A stretch of 64,000 nucleotides of DNA, from positions 62,001-126,000 of the forward strand of contig JAFLDZ010000001.1 of assembly GCA_017302135.1 (NCBI GenBank), in the 5' to 3' direction. Positions 35,403 to 45,310 of this stretch are shown here, one piece after another. The DNA is from Lysobacterales bacterium. GTDB taxonomy: Bacteria; Pseudomonadota; Gammaproteobacteria; Xanthomonadales; Xanthomonadaceae. The position numbers and the translations under genes are program-made. Below the pieces are notes generated by a model. It searched no databases and had not been told where the DNA came from. It saw only the letters and a list, made by a program, of their open reading frames with translations. Position 1 is the first letter of the stretch. Each line of letters starts with the position of its first letter.

Positions 35403-36611
35403 ATGAGCACCGCCCTGACCATCGATGCCCTGATCCAACTGGAGCTGCCCGCCGCCCGCAGCGGCGATCAGGGCGCCTACGGCCGGATCGTCGCCGCCTG
35501 CCAGAACACCGTCACCGCCGTGGCGCTGGCGATCACCCGCGACGTGGCGACCAGCGAGGACATCGCCCAGGAGGCGTTCCTCAGCGCCTGGCAACACCTG
35601 GAGCGCCTCCACAGCCCCGACAGTTTCCTGCCATGGCTGCGCCAGATCACCCGCAACCTCGCCCGCGACCATCTGCGCGCGCACCGCAACCAGCCGCTGG
35701 ACGGACCCAACGCCGAACTGGTGATGGCGATGGCCGCCGACCCCGGCCCACAGCCGATGCAGCAGGTACTGGAAGACGAGCGCGAAAGCGCCGCGTTCGA
35801 GCTGATCTCGTCGCTGCCCGACGACAGCCGCGAAGCGCTGCTGCTGTTCTATCGCGAAGGCCAGAGTTCGCAGCAGGTCGCCGCACTGCTGGGCATCAGC
35901 GACGCCGCCGCACGCAAGCGTCTGTCGCGCGCGCGGCAACTGGTGCGCGACGACATCCTCAAGCGCTTCGGCGATTTCGCGAACAGTTCGGCGCCATCGG
36001 CGGCCTTCACCGCAGCGGTGATCACGACACTGGGCATGGCCACCAAACCGGCCGCCGCAGCGGGCGCGACCGCCATCGGCACCGCCAGCATCGGCGGCGG
36101 CATCGCGAGCAAGGGATTCGCCGCCATCTTCGGCATGAGCAGCCTCATCGGCCTGTCGGTGGTCGGCGGTGCGATCGCTGCGCAGATGACCCGGAAATAT
36201 CTTCTGGTGTTCGCCGATACGCTGGAAGAGCGCGATGCGATCCTGCGCAGCTATCAGCTGTATTTCCACGTCACGCTGAGTCTGATGCTGGTCGCATTCC
36301 TGGTGGTCTGGTGGGTGCCGAGCTTCGGCTGGGCGATGACGGCGACGCTGGCGACCGAATTCGCCTCGCTGTGGACGCTGCTGCGGATCCGTCGGGTGCT
36401 GCTGCCGATGATGGCGCGCGACGCGGCGCGCGACCCGACCGGCGCGGAGTGTCGACAGCGGGCTTACGATTACAGCTATGGGCCCACCGCTATCGTGATC
36501 TCCGGCGTGCTGTATGTCGGTTCGATGGCGATCTTCTATCTGGGCCTGCATTACGGTTTCGAAGGCACGGCCGCAGCGATCCGGATGCTGGCGGGACGCT
36601 GGTCGGATTGA
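35403..36611 (+). CDS. ECF-type sigma factor fused to a C-terminal membrane domain (copy 1)
   Basis: 402 residues from ATG 35403. Residues about 15-90 are sigma region 2 (AYGRIVAACQNTVTAVALAITRDVATSEDIAQEAFLSAWQHLERLHSPDSFLPWLRQITRNLARDHLRAHR) and 110-180 are region 4 with the HTH (LPDDSREALLLFYREGQSSQQVAALLGISDAAARKRLSRARQLVRDDILKRF). From about 195 the protein turns hydrophobic with roughly four to five membrane segments (SSLIGLSVVGGAIAAQM, LSLMLVAFLVVWWVPSFGW, AIVISGVLYVGSMAIFYLGL). The membrane part probably holds the sigma factor at the inner membrane and may regulate its release. No anti-sigma gene nearby. Its stop overlaps the start of a close paralogue. Confidence 0.88.
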   Translation: MSTALTIDALIQLELPAARSGDQGAYGRIVAACQNTVTAVALAITRDVATSEDIAQEAFLSAWQHLERLHSPDSFLPWLRQITRNLARDHLRAHRNQPLDGPNAELVMAMAADPGPQPMQQVLEDERESAAFELISSLPDDSREALLLFYREGQSSQQVAALLGISDAAARKRLSRARQLVRDDILKRFGDFANSSAPSAAFTAAVITTLGMATKPAAAAGATAIGTASIGGGIASKGFAAIFGMSSLIGLSVVGGAIAAQMTRKYLLVFADTLEERDAILRSYQLYFHVTLSLMLVAFLVVWWVPSFGWAMTATLATEFASLWTLLRIRRVLLPMMARDAARDPTGAECRQRAYDYSYGPTAIVISGVLYVGSMAIFYLGLHYGFEGTAAAIRMLAGRWSD

Positions 36612-37753
36612 ACGCCGCCACCGTCATCGATGCCTTGATCGAGACAGAGCTGCCCGCCGCACGCAGCGGCGACCGCGCCGCCTATGGCCGGATCGTCGCC
36701 GCCTGCCAGAACACCGTCACCGCAGTGGCGCTGGCGATCACCCGCGATGTGTCCGCTAGCGAGGACATCGCGCAGGACGCCTTCCTCAGCGCGTGGCAGC
36801 ACCTGAAACGGCTGCAGAACCCGTCGAGTTTTCTGCCATGGCTGCGACAGATCACCCGCAACCTCGCCCGCGACCATTTGCGCGCGAACCGTCACCGGCC
36901 GCTCGACGGCGAAGGTGCGGAGATCGCGATCGAACTCGCCGCCGACCCATCGCCCACGCCCATGCAGCAACTCGTCGAAGACGAGCGCGAGCACGCCGCC
37001 GCAGAGTTGATCTCGGCGCTGCCGGAAGACAGTCGCGAAGTGCTGCTGTTGTTCTATCGCGAAGGCCAGAGCTCGCAGCAGGTCGCGTTGCTGCTGGGCA
37101 TGTCCGATGCGGCTGTGCGCAAACGGCTGTCGCGCGCACGCGCCAGCCTGCGCGAGGACCTGCTCGCCCGCTTCGGCGAATTCGCAGCCGGCAGCGCGCC
37201 GGGCCTGGCATTCACCAGTGTCATCGCCACCGCATTGATCATCGCCAGTCCGCCGGCTGCAGCGAAGGGCATCCTCACCATCGCTGCCGCGGGTGGCGCG
37301 AAAACGCTCGGCAAGATCGTGTTCGGCGCGGCAGGCAGCATCGGCTTCGCGCTGATCGGTGCGTTCGGCGGCATCTGGTTGGGGCTGCGAAAACAGCTGA
37401 AGGGCGCGATCGACGAAGAGGAACGGCGCGGGCTGATCCACAGCGCAACGATCAACGGCATCGCGTCGGTGCTGTTCATGGTCTGCGCGATCGCGTTGGC
37501 GCGCTACGACGACGGCTGGGTGCTGCCGGTGCTGGCGATGCTGGCCTTCATGGCGGTCATCTTCCACCAGACCATCGTGGTGCAGCCGCGCGTGCTGGCG
37601 CGACGCCACGCGCGGGAAGCGCAGCGCGACCCGCCGTTGGCGGCGAAGATCCGCCGACGCGAACGCATCCAGTGCTGGCTCGGCGCCACTATCGGGTTCG
37701 TATGCGGATTCGGCGGCATGATCGCCGGCCTGGTCGCCTCCGGCAGGTTCTGA
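36608..37753 (+). CDS. ECF-type sigma factor fused to a C-terminal membrane domain (copy 2)
   Basis: 381 residues from TTG 36608, which overlaps the TGA of copy 1 (TTGA), so translation is coupled. Residues 1-185 closely follow copy 1 (ATVIDALIETELPAARSGDRAAYGRIVAACQNTVTAVALAITRDVSASEDIAQDAFLSAWQHL; ...LPEDSREVLLLFYREGQSSQQVALLLGMSDAAVRKRLSRARASLREDLLARF), whereas the membrane half is unrelated in detail: SIGFALIGAFGGIWLGL, INGIASVLFMVCAIALAR, WVLPVLAMLAFMAVIFHQTIVV, CWLGATIGFVCGFGGMIAGLVAS. Recent tandem duplication of the sigma part with a diverged membrane part is the simplest reading. The TTG start is inferred from the lack of any other in-frame start near the homologous N-terminus. Confidence 0.85.
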   Translation: MNAATVIDALIETELPAARSGDRAAYGRIVAACQNTVTAVALAITRDVSASEDIAQDAFLSAWQHLKRLQNPSSFLPWLRQITRNLARDHLRANRHRPLDGEGAEIAIELAADPSPTPMQQLVEDEREHAAAELISALPEDSREVLLLFYREGQSSQQVALLLGMSDAAVRKRLSRARASLREDLLARFGEFAAGSAPGLAFTSVIATALIIASPPAAAKGILTIAAAGGAKTLGKIVFGAAGSIGFALIGAFGGIWLGLRKQLKGAIDEEERRGLIHSATINGIASVLFMVCAIALARYDDGWVLPVLAMLAFMAVIFHQTIVVQPRVLARRHAREAQRDPPLAAKIRRRERIQCWLGATIGFVCGFGGMIAGLVASGRF

Positions 37754-37823
37754 CGCCGCCATCACGTCGACGACTGCGGCGATGTTCGCAGCGCCTGCGA
37801 ACGCGGGCGGTTATCCTGCCTGC

Positions 37824-38417
37824 ATGCTCGATCGTCTCGCCCGCGCCATCTCGATCCTCGGCCATCCGGTGCTGGTGCTGCCTGCGGCATTGGCGCTGCC
37901 GGCCGCACTGCGGGGCGGCGATTCCGGGACGCTGCGATCGATGCTGGGGGCGTTCGCGCTGTTCGCCGCACTCGTGCTGGGCTGGTCGTGGCTGCAGGTG
38001 CGACGCGGTCGCTGGGCGCACGTCGATGCCAGCCAACCCTCGGAACGACAGTCGCTCAATCGCATCCTGCTGGTGACGATCGCGATCGGCGCACTGCTGG
38101 CGTGGCGGCTATCCCAAACGCCCGATCTCGCCCTGGCGCTTGCGCTGTCGGCAAGCATCGTCGCCATCGCAATGCTCACCGCGCGCTGGTGCAAGCTTTC
38201 GCTGCACGCCGCGTTTGCGGTCTATGCGGCGGGTCTGCTGTGGCCGTTGGGCGTTGTCTGGATGGGCGCGGGCTGCGTGTTCGCCGGCATCGTCGCCTGG
38301 TCGCGTCTGCAGCTGTCGCGGCACCGGCCGCGCGACATCGTAGCGGGCGCCGCAGCCGGCAGCCTGGCTGCGAGCGGCTACTGGCTGACGTTGCACGGAG
38401 TGCAGACATCGCCATGA
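37824..38417 (+). CDS. PAP2-like membrane phosphatase superfamily protein, active site incomplete
   Basis: 197 residues, about six hydrophobic segments. [21 protein letters not shown] matches the third PAP2 motif (SR-x5-H-x3-D) exactly. The first motif (Lys-x6-Arg-Pro) is not clearly seen, and the second (PSGH) appears only as KLSLHAAF. So the fold is likely PAP2 but catalysis is doubtful. Start ATG 37824. Its stop overlaps the bpt ATG by 4 bases, the first link in a three-gene coupled run. Confidence 0.75.
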   Translation: MLDRLARAISILGHPVLVLPAALALPAALRGGDSGTLRSMLGAFALFAALVLGWSWLQVRRGRWAHVDASQPSERQSLNRILLVTIAIGALLAWRLSQTPDLALALALSASIVAIAMLTARWCKLSLHAAFAVYAAGLLWPLGVVWMGAGCVFAGIVAWSRLQLSRHRPRDIVAGAAAGSLAASGYWLTLHGVQTSP

Positions 38418-39184
38418 ACAACGACACGCAGCAAGACCGGGAAGACATCGATCTCAACCAACCGCTGCGGTTGTTCCACACCGCAGACCACGCCTGCGGC
38501 TATTGGCCGGAGCGGCAGGCGCGCGATCTGGTGTTCGATCCCGGCGATCCGCGGCTGGCGCAGACCTATCCGATGGCGCTGACCTGGGGCTTCCGGCGTT
38601 CAGGCAATCTGATCTACCGGCCGCACTGCCGCAATTGCCAGGCCTGCGTTGCGGTGCGGATCCCGGTCGCGGAATTCCGCGCCGACCGCAGTCAGCGGCG
38701 ATGTCTGGTCCGCAACGCGGATCTCGAAGCCCGCGTGCTGCCCGCCGAACGCAACGAAGAACACTTCGCGCTGTACCAGCGCTATCTCGGCGCACGCCAC
38801 GCCGGTGGCGGCATGGATGGACACGGCCCCGCCGAATTCGACCAGTTTCTGGTCAGTGCCTGGGGCCAGGGCCGCTTCCTCGAACTGCGCACGCGGCAAG
38901 CGCACGGGACAGGCGAACTGTTGGCGGTCGCGGTGACCGATGTGATCGCCGATGCGATGTCCGCCGTGTACACGTTCTACGACCCCGACGCGGCCGAACG
39001 CGGTCTCGGCACCTTCGCGATCCTGCAGCAGATCGCGTGGGCGCAACGCGAAGGCAAACGTCATCTGTATCTCGGATACTGGATCGACGGACATCGCAAG
39101 ATGGCCTACAAACGCCGCTACCGGCCGCTGGAATCCTTCGATGGCCACAACTGGTCGCGCATTACCGGAGAAGCAACGCCATGA
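38414..39184 (+). CDS. bpt: Aspartate/glutamate leucyltransferase (N-end rule)
   Basis: 256 residues. [75 protein letters not shown] includes the Cys pair [13 protein letters not shown] of the ATE/Bpt N-domain; the GNAT-like C-domain follows with [54 protein letters not shown]. Bpt transfers Leu from Leu-tRNA to proteins with N-terminal Asp or Glu, marking them for ClpS-ClpAP. Coupled by ATGA overlaps to genes on both sides. Confidence 0.96.
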   Translation: MNNDTQQDREDIDLNQPLRLFHTADHACGYWPERQARDLVFDPGDPRLAQTYPMALTWGFRRSGNLIYRPHCRNCQACVAVRIPVAEFRADRSQRRCLVRNADLEARVLPAERNEEHFALYQRYLGARHAGGGMDGHGPAEFDQFLVSAWGQGRFLELRTRQAHGTGELLAVAVTDVIADAMSAVYTFYDPDAAERGLGTFAILQQIAWAQREGKRHLYLGYWIDGHRKMAYKRRYRPLESFDGHNWSRITGEATP

Positions 39185-40542
39185 CCCCACTGTTCACGCC
39201 CCGCATGCCGGTTCGGGCACTGGTTACGACGGCTCCGGCCACAAGGGCACTGGTCACAAGGGCTCTGATCATCACCACCGCTGTCGCCGCACTGTCGGTT
39301 GTCCTCGCAGGCTGCGTGCGTATCCGGGTGCACGGCGATCCGGAGGCCGCGCTTGCCGGCGCGGCGCAGCGCGTCGAGGATGCGATCGCCGCATCGCCGC
39401 CGCTACGGGTCGCGACCTACAACACCTCGCTCTACGACGACACCGACGGCGGCCTGATCCGCCGACTCGAAGCCGGCGATCCGGCCGCGCGCAGGATCGC
39501 CGCCGTGCTGCAGCGCGTGCGTCCGGACGTGGTGCTGCTCAACGAATTCGATTACGACGCCGAAGGCCGCGCCGCCGATCTGTTCCAGCACGACTATCTC
39601 GAAGTGGCGCAGGGCGCGGATGCGCTGGCGCTGCGCTATCCGTATCGTTACCTCGCACCGGTCAACACCGGCGTCCCCAGCGGTCTGGATCTGGACGGCA
39701 ACGGCATCGTCGGCGGCGAAGGGCGGGATCGCGGCAACGATGCCTGGGGCTATGGCCTGCATCCCGGCCAGTACGGCATGCTGGTGTTGTCGCGTTATCC
39801 CATCGACAGCACGCAGGTGCGGACGTTCCAGTTGCTGAAATGGAGCGCGATGCCGGATGCCGCATCGCCGATCGATCCGCTCGCGCGCAGGCACTTCTAC
39901 CCCGAGGCGATCTGGCGCCAACTGCGGCTGTCGTCGAAGTCGCATTGGGATGTGCCGGTGCGTACGCCGCATGGCCTGCTGCATTTCCTGGTATCGCATC
40001 CGACGCCGCCTGTATTCGACGGTGCCGAAGATCGCAACGGCGCCCGCAACGCCGATGAGTTGCGTCTGTGGCACGAATATCTGGATAATGACAGCGGCGA
40101 TCGCAGTTGGCTGTGCGACGACAGCGGTTCCTGCGGCGGTCTGCCCACTGGCGAATACTTCGTCCTTGCCGGCGACTACAACAACGACCCGCTCGACGGG
40201 GATGGCCGCCATGATGCGCTCATCTCCCTGCTCGATCACCCGCGACTCCGTCGTTACCCGGCGCCACGCAGCGGTGGCGCCGTTGCCGCATCGGAAGCGG
40301 TGCCGGTGCCGAACGCGGAACATCGCGGCCCCCATGCCGAAGACACCGCCAGTTTCGGCGGCAAGGCCGGCAACCTGCGCCTCGACTATCTTCTGCCCTC
40401 GGAAAAGCTCGGCGTCATCGGCAGCGGCGTCCACTGGCCGATGCCCGGCACGCCGGAATACGAAACCGCGTCCGCGTCGGACCACTATGCCGTATGGGTC
40501 GATCTCGTCTTCACCGGGCAACATCCACCGGACGGACGATGA
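39181..40542 (+). CDS. Endonuclease/exonuclease/phosphatase family lipoprotein
   Basis: 453 residues. An unusually long N-terminal region precedes the lipobox LAGC near residue 40 ([14 protein letters not shown]), so it is probably a lipoprotein or a membrane-tethered protein. The EEP fold shows [65 protein letters not shown] and [12 protein letters not shown], i.e. metal ligand Glu, catalytic His and the SDHY motif. Likely a metal-dependent phosphodiesterase, on an unknown substrate. ATGA overlap with bpt. Confidence 0.9.
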   Translation: MTPLFTPRMPVRALVTTAPATRALVTRALIITTAVAALSVVLAGCVRIRVHGDPEAALAGAAQRVEDAIAASPPLRVATYNTSLYDDTDGGLIRRLEAGDPAARRIAAVLQRVRPDVVLLNEFDYDAEGRAADLFQHDYLEVAQGADALALRYPYRYLAPVNTGVPSGLDLDGNGIVGGEGRDRGNDAWGYGLHPGQYGMLVLSRYPIDSTQVRTFQLLKWSAMPDAASPIDPLARRHFYPEAIWRQLRLSSKSHWDVPVRTPHGLLHFLVSHPTPPVFDGAEDRNGARNADELRLWHEYLDNDSGDRSWLCDDSGSCGGLPTGEYFVLAGDYNNDPLDGDGRHDALISLLDHPRLRRYPAPRSGGAVAASEAVPVPNAEHRGPHAEDTASFGGKAGNLRLDYLLPSEKLGVIGSGVHWPMPGTPEYETASASDHYAVWVDLVFTGQHPPDGR

Positions 40543-40680
40543 ATCGACCGGCTATCGATACGCCGACCCGGCAGCGCTTGCGGCTGCATATCGAGATGCG
40601 CCACGAACCGCACCACTGTATTCATCTGCAGGCGCGATCGCGAGCCGCAGGGTCCGAAATCATGGCCAGGATTCCAGGCG

Positions 40681-41046
40681 TCACCTTGTACTCGAAGGCA
40701 GGGCTTCCGGCGGCGCGCTCGCCGGCTCCGCAGTCGGGCCCAGCACCGGCAGCGGTGCGGCGGGTTTCGAGAACCCATGCAGGCCGAAGCCGAACATCTC
40801 GTCGCTGTGGGTGGACACGATCATCCGCACCATGCCGCTGGGCACCATCAGTTCCAGCGAGACCGGCCTGCCTTCCGGCGTGCGGCCTTCCAGGGTCATC
40901 TCGATGAATGCGCCGCCGGTATCCACGGTGTGGCAGGCCACGTGCGGGCCGGCAGGGCCGTCCTGCAGGAACGGCTGGACCGCATCGCCGAGCGCTTCGA
41001 GGGCCTGCGGGAAAAAGAACACCGCATAGCCGTTGTTGTCGTCCAT
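40681..41046 (-). CDS. Hypothetical protein (121 aa)
   Basis: MDDNNGYAVFFFPQALEALGDAVQPFLQDGPAGPHVACHTVDTGGAFIEMTLEGRTPEGRPVSLELMVPSGMVRMIVSTHSDEMFGFGLHGFSKPAAPLPVLGPTAEPASAPPEALPSSTR. A compact alpha/beta domain of about 95 residues with a Pro-rich tail. No signal peptide. I do not recognise the family. It lies 102 bases after purT on the same strand and could be on its transcript. Start ATG 41046. Confidence 0.7.
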   Translation of the reverse strand: MDDNNGYAVFFFPQALEALGDAVQPFLQDGPAGPHVACHTVDTGGAFIEMTLEGRTPEGRPVSLELMVPSGMVRMIVSTHSDEMFGFGLHGFSKPAAPLPVLGPTAEPASAPPEALPSSTR

Positions 41047-41148
41047 CGGTGTCTCCTCAACAAGTCGCGGAAGCGTAGCAGGAAGCGGTGCGCCGAAAAG
41101 ACCGCACAGCGATCGCCATTCCACGTCCAGGGGCGACTGGCGCAATCT

Positions 41149-42378
41149 TCATCGCAGCTCGATCTTCAACGCCGCAGCCGCATCGCGCGCCGTGGCGCGT
41201 GCTGCCTCGACGTCTTCGCCCCGCGCCAGCGTCACCGCAACGCGACGATGACCTTCGACGATGGGTTTGCCGAACAGGCGCAGCGCGGTATCGGGCGCAC
41301 GCAGCGCATCGGCGACGTGCTCGAACACAGGCACGCCATGGCCGTGCGCCAGCACCGCGCACGACGCCGACGGGCCGTTCTGGCCGATGGCACCGCTTTC
41401 GGCGGCGTGGATCGGCAGGCCGAGGATCGCGCGCGCATGCAGCGCGAACTGGCTGAGGTTCTGCGAAATCAGGGTGACCAGACCGGTGTCGTGCGGGCGC
41501 GGCGAGACTTCCGAGAACCACACCTCGTCGCCCTTCACGAACAGTTCCACACCGAACAGCCCCCAGCCGCCGAGATCGTCGGTGATGGTTTTCGCGATCT
41601 GCTGCGCGCGCTCCAGCGCACGCGGCGACATCGGCTGCGGCTGCCAGCTTTCGCGATAGTCGCCGTCGCGCTGCAGATGGCCGATGGGCGCGCAGAAATC
41701 GGTGCCGCCGGCGTGACGTACCGTGAGCATCGTGATTTCGTAATCGAAGTCGACGAAACCTTCGACGATGACGCGCCCGGCACCGGCGCGCCCACCGGTC
41801 TGCGCGTAGTCCCAGGCCTTGTCGATGTCGTCGCCGGTGCGGACCAGGCTCTGGCCCTTGCCCGAGGACGACATCACCGGTTTCACCACGCACGGCAGAC
41901 CGATCGTCGACACCGCCGCGCGATAGTCGTCGAGCGTATCGACGAACCGGTACGGCGAGGTCGGCAGGCCGAGGGTTTCGGCGGCGAGCCGGCGGATGCC
42001 CTCACGGTCCATCGTCAGCCGCGCGGCGCGCGCGGTCGGGACGATCCGGGTATGGGTGCCGCGACCGGCGAATTCGTGCTCCAGCTGGACCAGGGTTTCT
42101 GTGTGGATCGCCTCGATCTCGGGGACGATCAGGGTCGGCCTTTCGTCCGCGATCAGATCGCGCAGCGCCTGCCCGTCGAGCATGTTCAGCACATGGCTGC
42201 GATGCGCGACCTGCATCGCCGGGGCGTCGGCGTAGCGGTCGGCGGCGATGACTTCGCAGCCGAAGCGCTGCAGCTCGATCGCGACTTCCTTGCCCAGCTC
42301 GCCCGAGCCCAGCAGCAGCACGCGGATGGCGGAGGGCGACAGCGGCGTGCCGAATTCGAGGGCGTCAGGGGTGGGCAT
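41149..42378 (-). CDS. purT: Formate-dependent phosphoribosylglycinamide formyltransferase PurT
   Basis: 409 residues with ATP-grasp layout: [122 protein letters not shown], and [38 protein letters not shown]. It makes formyl-GAR from GAR, formate and ATP in purine synthesis, independent of folate. Divergent from the SPFH gene, 150 bases apart. Confidence 0.97.
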   Translation of the reverse strand: MPTPDALEFGTPLSPSAIRVLLLGSGELGKEVAIELQRFGCEVIAADRYADAPAMQVAHRSHVLNMLDGQALRDLIADERPTLIVPEIEAIHTETLVQLEHEFAGRGTHTRIVPTARAARLTMDREGIRRLAAETLGLPTSPYRFVDTLDDYRAAVSTIGLPCVVKPVMSSSGKGQSLVRTGDDIDKAWDYAQTGGRAGAGRVIVEGFVDFDYEITMLTVRHAGGTDFCAPIGHLQRDGDYRESWQPQPMSPRALERAQQIAKTITDDLGGWGLFGVELFVKGDEVWFSEVSPRPHDTGLVTLISQNLSQFALHARAILGLPIHAAESGAIGQNGPSASCAVLAHGHGVPVFEHVADALRAPDTALRLFGKPIVEGHRRVAVTLARGEDVEAARATARDAAAALKIELR

Positions 42379-42528
42379 GGGCGGCGGGCCTGTGGGAAAG
42401 ACGCCATTTTAAATCAGGCACTTGCGAAAACCCTGCCCGAAGGACAGACCGCTTGTCCGGTTTTGATTGCATCGACTGATATCTTTTTGATATCACTCAA
42501 TCCTCAACACCACCTGCGAGTCGTCGCC

Positions 42529-43392
42529 ATGAAAGAGAACCCCTTCCCCTCGATCCCGGGCATTCCGGTCCTGCTGGTTCTGCTGGCGGCTTTCGTTGTC
42601 GCTCTCTTTGCGGTGATCAGCGGCGCCACCAGCGCATCCCCGTGGATTCTGGTCCTCGGTGTGCTCATCGGAGTCGCGGCATTTTTCCTGCTTTTCGGCC
42701 TGTACATGGTCGAGCCCAACCAGGCGGCGGTGCTGAACCTGTTCGGCAAGTATGTCGGCACCGTCAAGGACGGCGGCCTGCGCTGGAACAACCCCTTCTA
42801 CGCCAAGAAGAAAGTCTCGCTGCGGGTACGCAACTTCGAGAGCAGCAAGCTCAAGGTCAACGAACTCGACGGCAGCCCGATCGAGATCGCGGCCGTCATC
42901 GTGTGGCAGGTGGTGGACAGCGCGGAGGCGGTGTACAACGTCGACGACTATGAGAGCTTCGTGCACATCCAGTCGGAATCGGCGGTGCGCACGATGGCCA
43001 CCAGCTATCCCTACGACCAGCACGAAGACGGCCAGCTCGCGCTGCGCAGTCACGCCGCCGAAGTGTCGAAGCATCTGATGGAAGAGCTGCAGGACCGACT
43101 CGCCGACGCCGGTGTCACCGTCCTGGATGCGCGCATCAGCCATCTGGCCTACGCGCCCGAGATCGCCCAGGCGATGCTGCAGCGGCAACAGGCCAACGCG
43201 ATCATCGCTGCGCGCACCCGGATCGTCGCCGGCGCTGTGGGCATGGTCGAAATGGCGCTCGAAGCGCTGCAGAAGAACGGCGTGGTGCACCTGGATGAAG
43301 AACGCAAGGCGCAGATGGTCAGCAACCTGCTGGTGGTGCTGTGCGGCGAACGCTCCACGCAACCGGTGATCAACGCCGGCACCCTGTATTGA
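42529..43392 (+). CDS. SPFH domain membrane protein (stomatin-like)
   Basis: 287 residues from ATG 42529. Two N-terminal membrane helices ([48 protein letters not shown]) precede the SPFH/band-7 domain ([94 protein letters not shown]) and a helical C-terminal part ([41 protein letters not shown]). Such proteins form cage-like assemblies in the inner membrane. The next two small genes (RHH and DUF4177) lie on the same strand and appear to be linked. Confidence 0.93.
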   Translation: MKENPFPSIPGIPVLLVLLAAFVVALFAVISGATSASPWILVLGVLIGVAAFFLLFGLYMVEPNQAAVLNLFGKYVGTVKDGGLRWNNPFYAKKKVSLRVRNFESSKLKVNELDGSPIEIAAVIVWQVVDSAEAVYNVDDYESFVHIQSESAVRTMATSYPYDQHEDGQLALRSHAAEVSKHLMEELQDRLADAGVTVLDARISHLAYAPEIAQAMLQRQQANAIIAARTRIVAGAVGMVEMALEALQKNGVVHLDEERKAQMVSNLLVVLCGERSTQPVINAGTLY

Positions 43393-43393
43393 T

Positions 43394-43418
43394 CGCGGCG
43401 GAAGCCCCGCTCCTACGC
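43394..43418. repeat. Degenerate REP-like unit
   Basis: TCGCGGCGGAAGCCCCGCTCCTACG resembles in part the REP units at 55408-55500 (TCGCGGCTGAAGCCGC plus TCCTACA). It lies in the short gap after the SPFH gene. A half-palindrome without a visible partner. Confidence 0.45.
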
Positions 43419-43446
43419 AAGAACACCCTACGCAAGAACGCCGATC

Positions 43447-43629
43447 ATGTCCGAAAAGAAAGCCTATCCGCTGCGCATCAACGCCGAGGTGTTGTCGGCG
43501 GCGCAGCGATGGGCCGACGATGAGCTGCGCAGCCTCAACGCGCAGATCGAATACCTGCTGCGCGACGCACTGCGCAAAGCCGGGCGACTGCCCGACAAGA
43601 GTGCACCCAAGAACGAGGATGAGACGTGA
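43447..43629 (+). CDS. Arc/ribbon-helix-helix DNA-binding protein (60 aa)
   Basis: [60 protein letters not shown]. The strand YPLRINAEV, helix [29 protein letters not shown] is the ribbon-helix-helix layout with the Arc-like '[15 protein letters not shown]' second helix. Dimers would bind an operator, probably in its own operon (inference). Its stop overlaps the GTG of the next gene by 4 bases. Confidence 0.88.
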   Translation: MSEKKAYPLRINAEVLSAAQRWADDELRSLNAQIEYLLRDALRKAGRLPDKSAPKNEDET

Positions 43630-43805
43630 GCACGCACTGGACCTACAAGGTGATCGATGTGAAGCCCAAAGGCATGCGCATGATGCTGAACGCCGAAGAC
43701 GTGCAGGACATCCTCAACCAGCAGGGCCTGCAGGGCTGGGAACTGGTCAACGTGGTGCAGTTGGCCATGAACCGGGCCTCGCTGTATTTCAAGAAACCCA
43801 AATGA
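43626..43805 (+). CDS. DUF4177-like small protein (59 aa)
   Basis: GTG start at 43626 overlapping the preceding TGA (GTGA). The product, [46 protein letters not shown] then [13 protein letters not shown], fits DUF4177 (WEYKvv.......e..LN.lG.eGWELV.v......lyFKR). Function unknown. Coupling to the RHH gene and proximity to the SPFH gene suggest one small operon. Confidence 0.85.
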   Translation: MSTHWTYKVIDVKPKGMRMMLNAEDVQDILNQQGLQGWELVNVVQLAMNRASLYFKKPK

Positions 43806-43869
43806 TCGGCCAGGGTTCGGGCCATTCGGCATCGGACCCCACGGCTCCGCAAGCGACCGGAGAATTGCA

Positions 43870-45270
43870 ATGATCCACATCATCCGCCAGATCGAGCGTC
43901 GTTCCGGTCATCGGCCCGGCGAAGGGCGCACCGCGACGCGCGCACTGCTGCTGTCTGCCGCAGCGCTGTTGTTGGGTCTGGGCATATTGCTGTCGCCGCG
44001 CGCACGGGCCGAAGACTTCGACGCCGTACGCGCTTCGAATGAAGTGCTCGACGCGATGGATGCGGGCGACTTCGCCGCCGTGCATGCGCGCTTCGATGCG
44101 ACCATGGCGGGCGCGATCACCGTCGAACAGTTGGCGCAGGGCTGGAAGGTTCTGCCGGCGCAGATCGGCGCACTGAAGGAACGCGGCGAAGCGCGCGTCG
44201 TCGAACGCGACGGCCGCACGCTGGTGACGATTCCGCTGCAGTACGAAAAAGCCGCGCTCAACGCGATGCTCGCGTTCGATGCCGAACACCGCCTCGGCGG
44301 TTTCGCGATCCGTCCTGCGGCACCGGCCGCCGCGCCCGCAGCGCCGCCGGTTCCGGCCGATGCCCACTATCGCGAGCTGGAACTGCGGATCGGCGACGAA
44401 GCCACCGGCCTGGCAGCGACGTTGGCGCTGCCCAACGGCGATGGCCCCTTCCCCGCCGTCGTTCTGGTCCATGGTTCCGGCCCCCATGATCGCGACGAGA
44501 CCATCGGCCCGAATCGTCCCTTCCTCGACATCGCGCGCGGCCTCGCCCAACGCGGCGTCGCGGTATTGCGCTACGAAAAACGCACGAAGGCGCGCCCGCA
44601 GGATTTCGCCGATGGCGGCAGCATCGATCTGGAAACCACCGACGACGCCGTGCTTGCCGCCGCACTGTTGCGCAGCCAGACCGGTATCGATCCGAAACGC
44701 GTGTTCGTGCTCGGTCACAGCCTCGGCGGGATGATGGCGCCCCGGATCGGCGCACGCGACCCGCAGATCGCCGGGCTGGTCCTGCTCGCAGCGCCGTCGC
44801 GGCCTCTGCTCGACATCCTGATCGAACAGAACCGGCGCATGGCCATCCTCAACGACGGCAAGACCAGCGATGCCGAAAGCATCGCGATCCAGCAATTGAC
44901 CGACAGTGTCGCCGCTGTGCGCGGCGGTCGCGAAATCGCGGCGGCACAGGCGCCGATGGGCATTGCGCCCGCCTATTGGCGCAGCGTCGACGCCGTCGAC
45001 CAGGTCGCAGAAGCGCGCGCGATTGAGCAGCCGCTGCTGTTCCTGCAGGGTGCGCGCGACATCCAGGTGGTCGACGCCGATTGGCAGGGCTGGCGCGACG
45101 CGTTCCACGACAGCCCGCGCGCTTCGTTCAAGCTGTACGAGACGCTGAACCACCTCGCGATTTCCGGCGAAGGCGACGGCAACCTGCAGGAATACCAGAC
45201 CCCCGGACACGTCGACGCCGCACTGATCGCGGACATCGCCGCGTGGATCGCCGCACAACCCACGAAATAA
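43870..45270 (+). CDS. Exported alpha/beta hydrolase with N-terminal DUF3887-like domain
   Basis: 466 residues. N-terminal hydrophobic segment (ATRALLLSAAALLLGLGILLSPRARAE) as signal peptide. Residues about 50-150 (FDAVRASNEVLDAMDAGDFAAVHARFDATMAGAITVEQLAQGWKVL) form a DUF3887-like cystatin-type domain. The hydrolase follows: PAVVLVHGSGPHDRDETIGPNRPFLDIARGLAQRGVAVLRYEKRTK, nucleophile VFVLGHSLGGMMAPRIGA, acid in LFLQGARDIQVV and His in LNHLAIS. Likely a periplasmic esterase or peptidase; substrate unknown. Confidence 0.88.
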   Translation: MIHIIRQIERRSGHRPGEGRTATRALLLSAAALLLGLGILLSPRARAEDFDAVRASNEVLDAMDAGDFAAVHARFDATMAGAITVEQLAQGWKVLPAQIGALKERGEARVVERDGRTLVTIPLQYEKAALNAMLAFDAEHRLGGFAIRPAAPAAAPAAPPVPADAHYRELELRIGDEATGLAATLALPNGDGPFPAVVLVHGSGPHDRDETIGPNRPFLDIARGLAQRGVAVLRYEKRTKARPQDFADGGSIDLETTDDAVLAAALLRSQTGIDPKRVFVLGHSLGGMMAPRIGARDPQIAGLVLLAAPSRPLLDILIEQNRRMAILNDGKTSDAESIAIQQLTDSVAAVRGGREIAAAQAPMGIAPAYWRSVDAVDQVAEARAIEQPLLFLQGARDIQVVDADWQGWRDAFHDSPRASFKLYETLNHLAISGEGDGNLQEYQTPGHVDAALIADIAAWIAAQPTK

Positions 45271-45310
45271 TGGGCGCACCACACGCACTCCAGAGACGTG
45301 ACGAAGAGAC

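Noticed and set aside
34755..36551. Extension of the EF-hand gene to a 598-codon minus-strand frame
   Set aside because: The EF-hand protein has a clear ATG and signal peptide at 35255; the part beyond is antisense to the sigma-factor gene.
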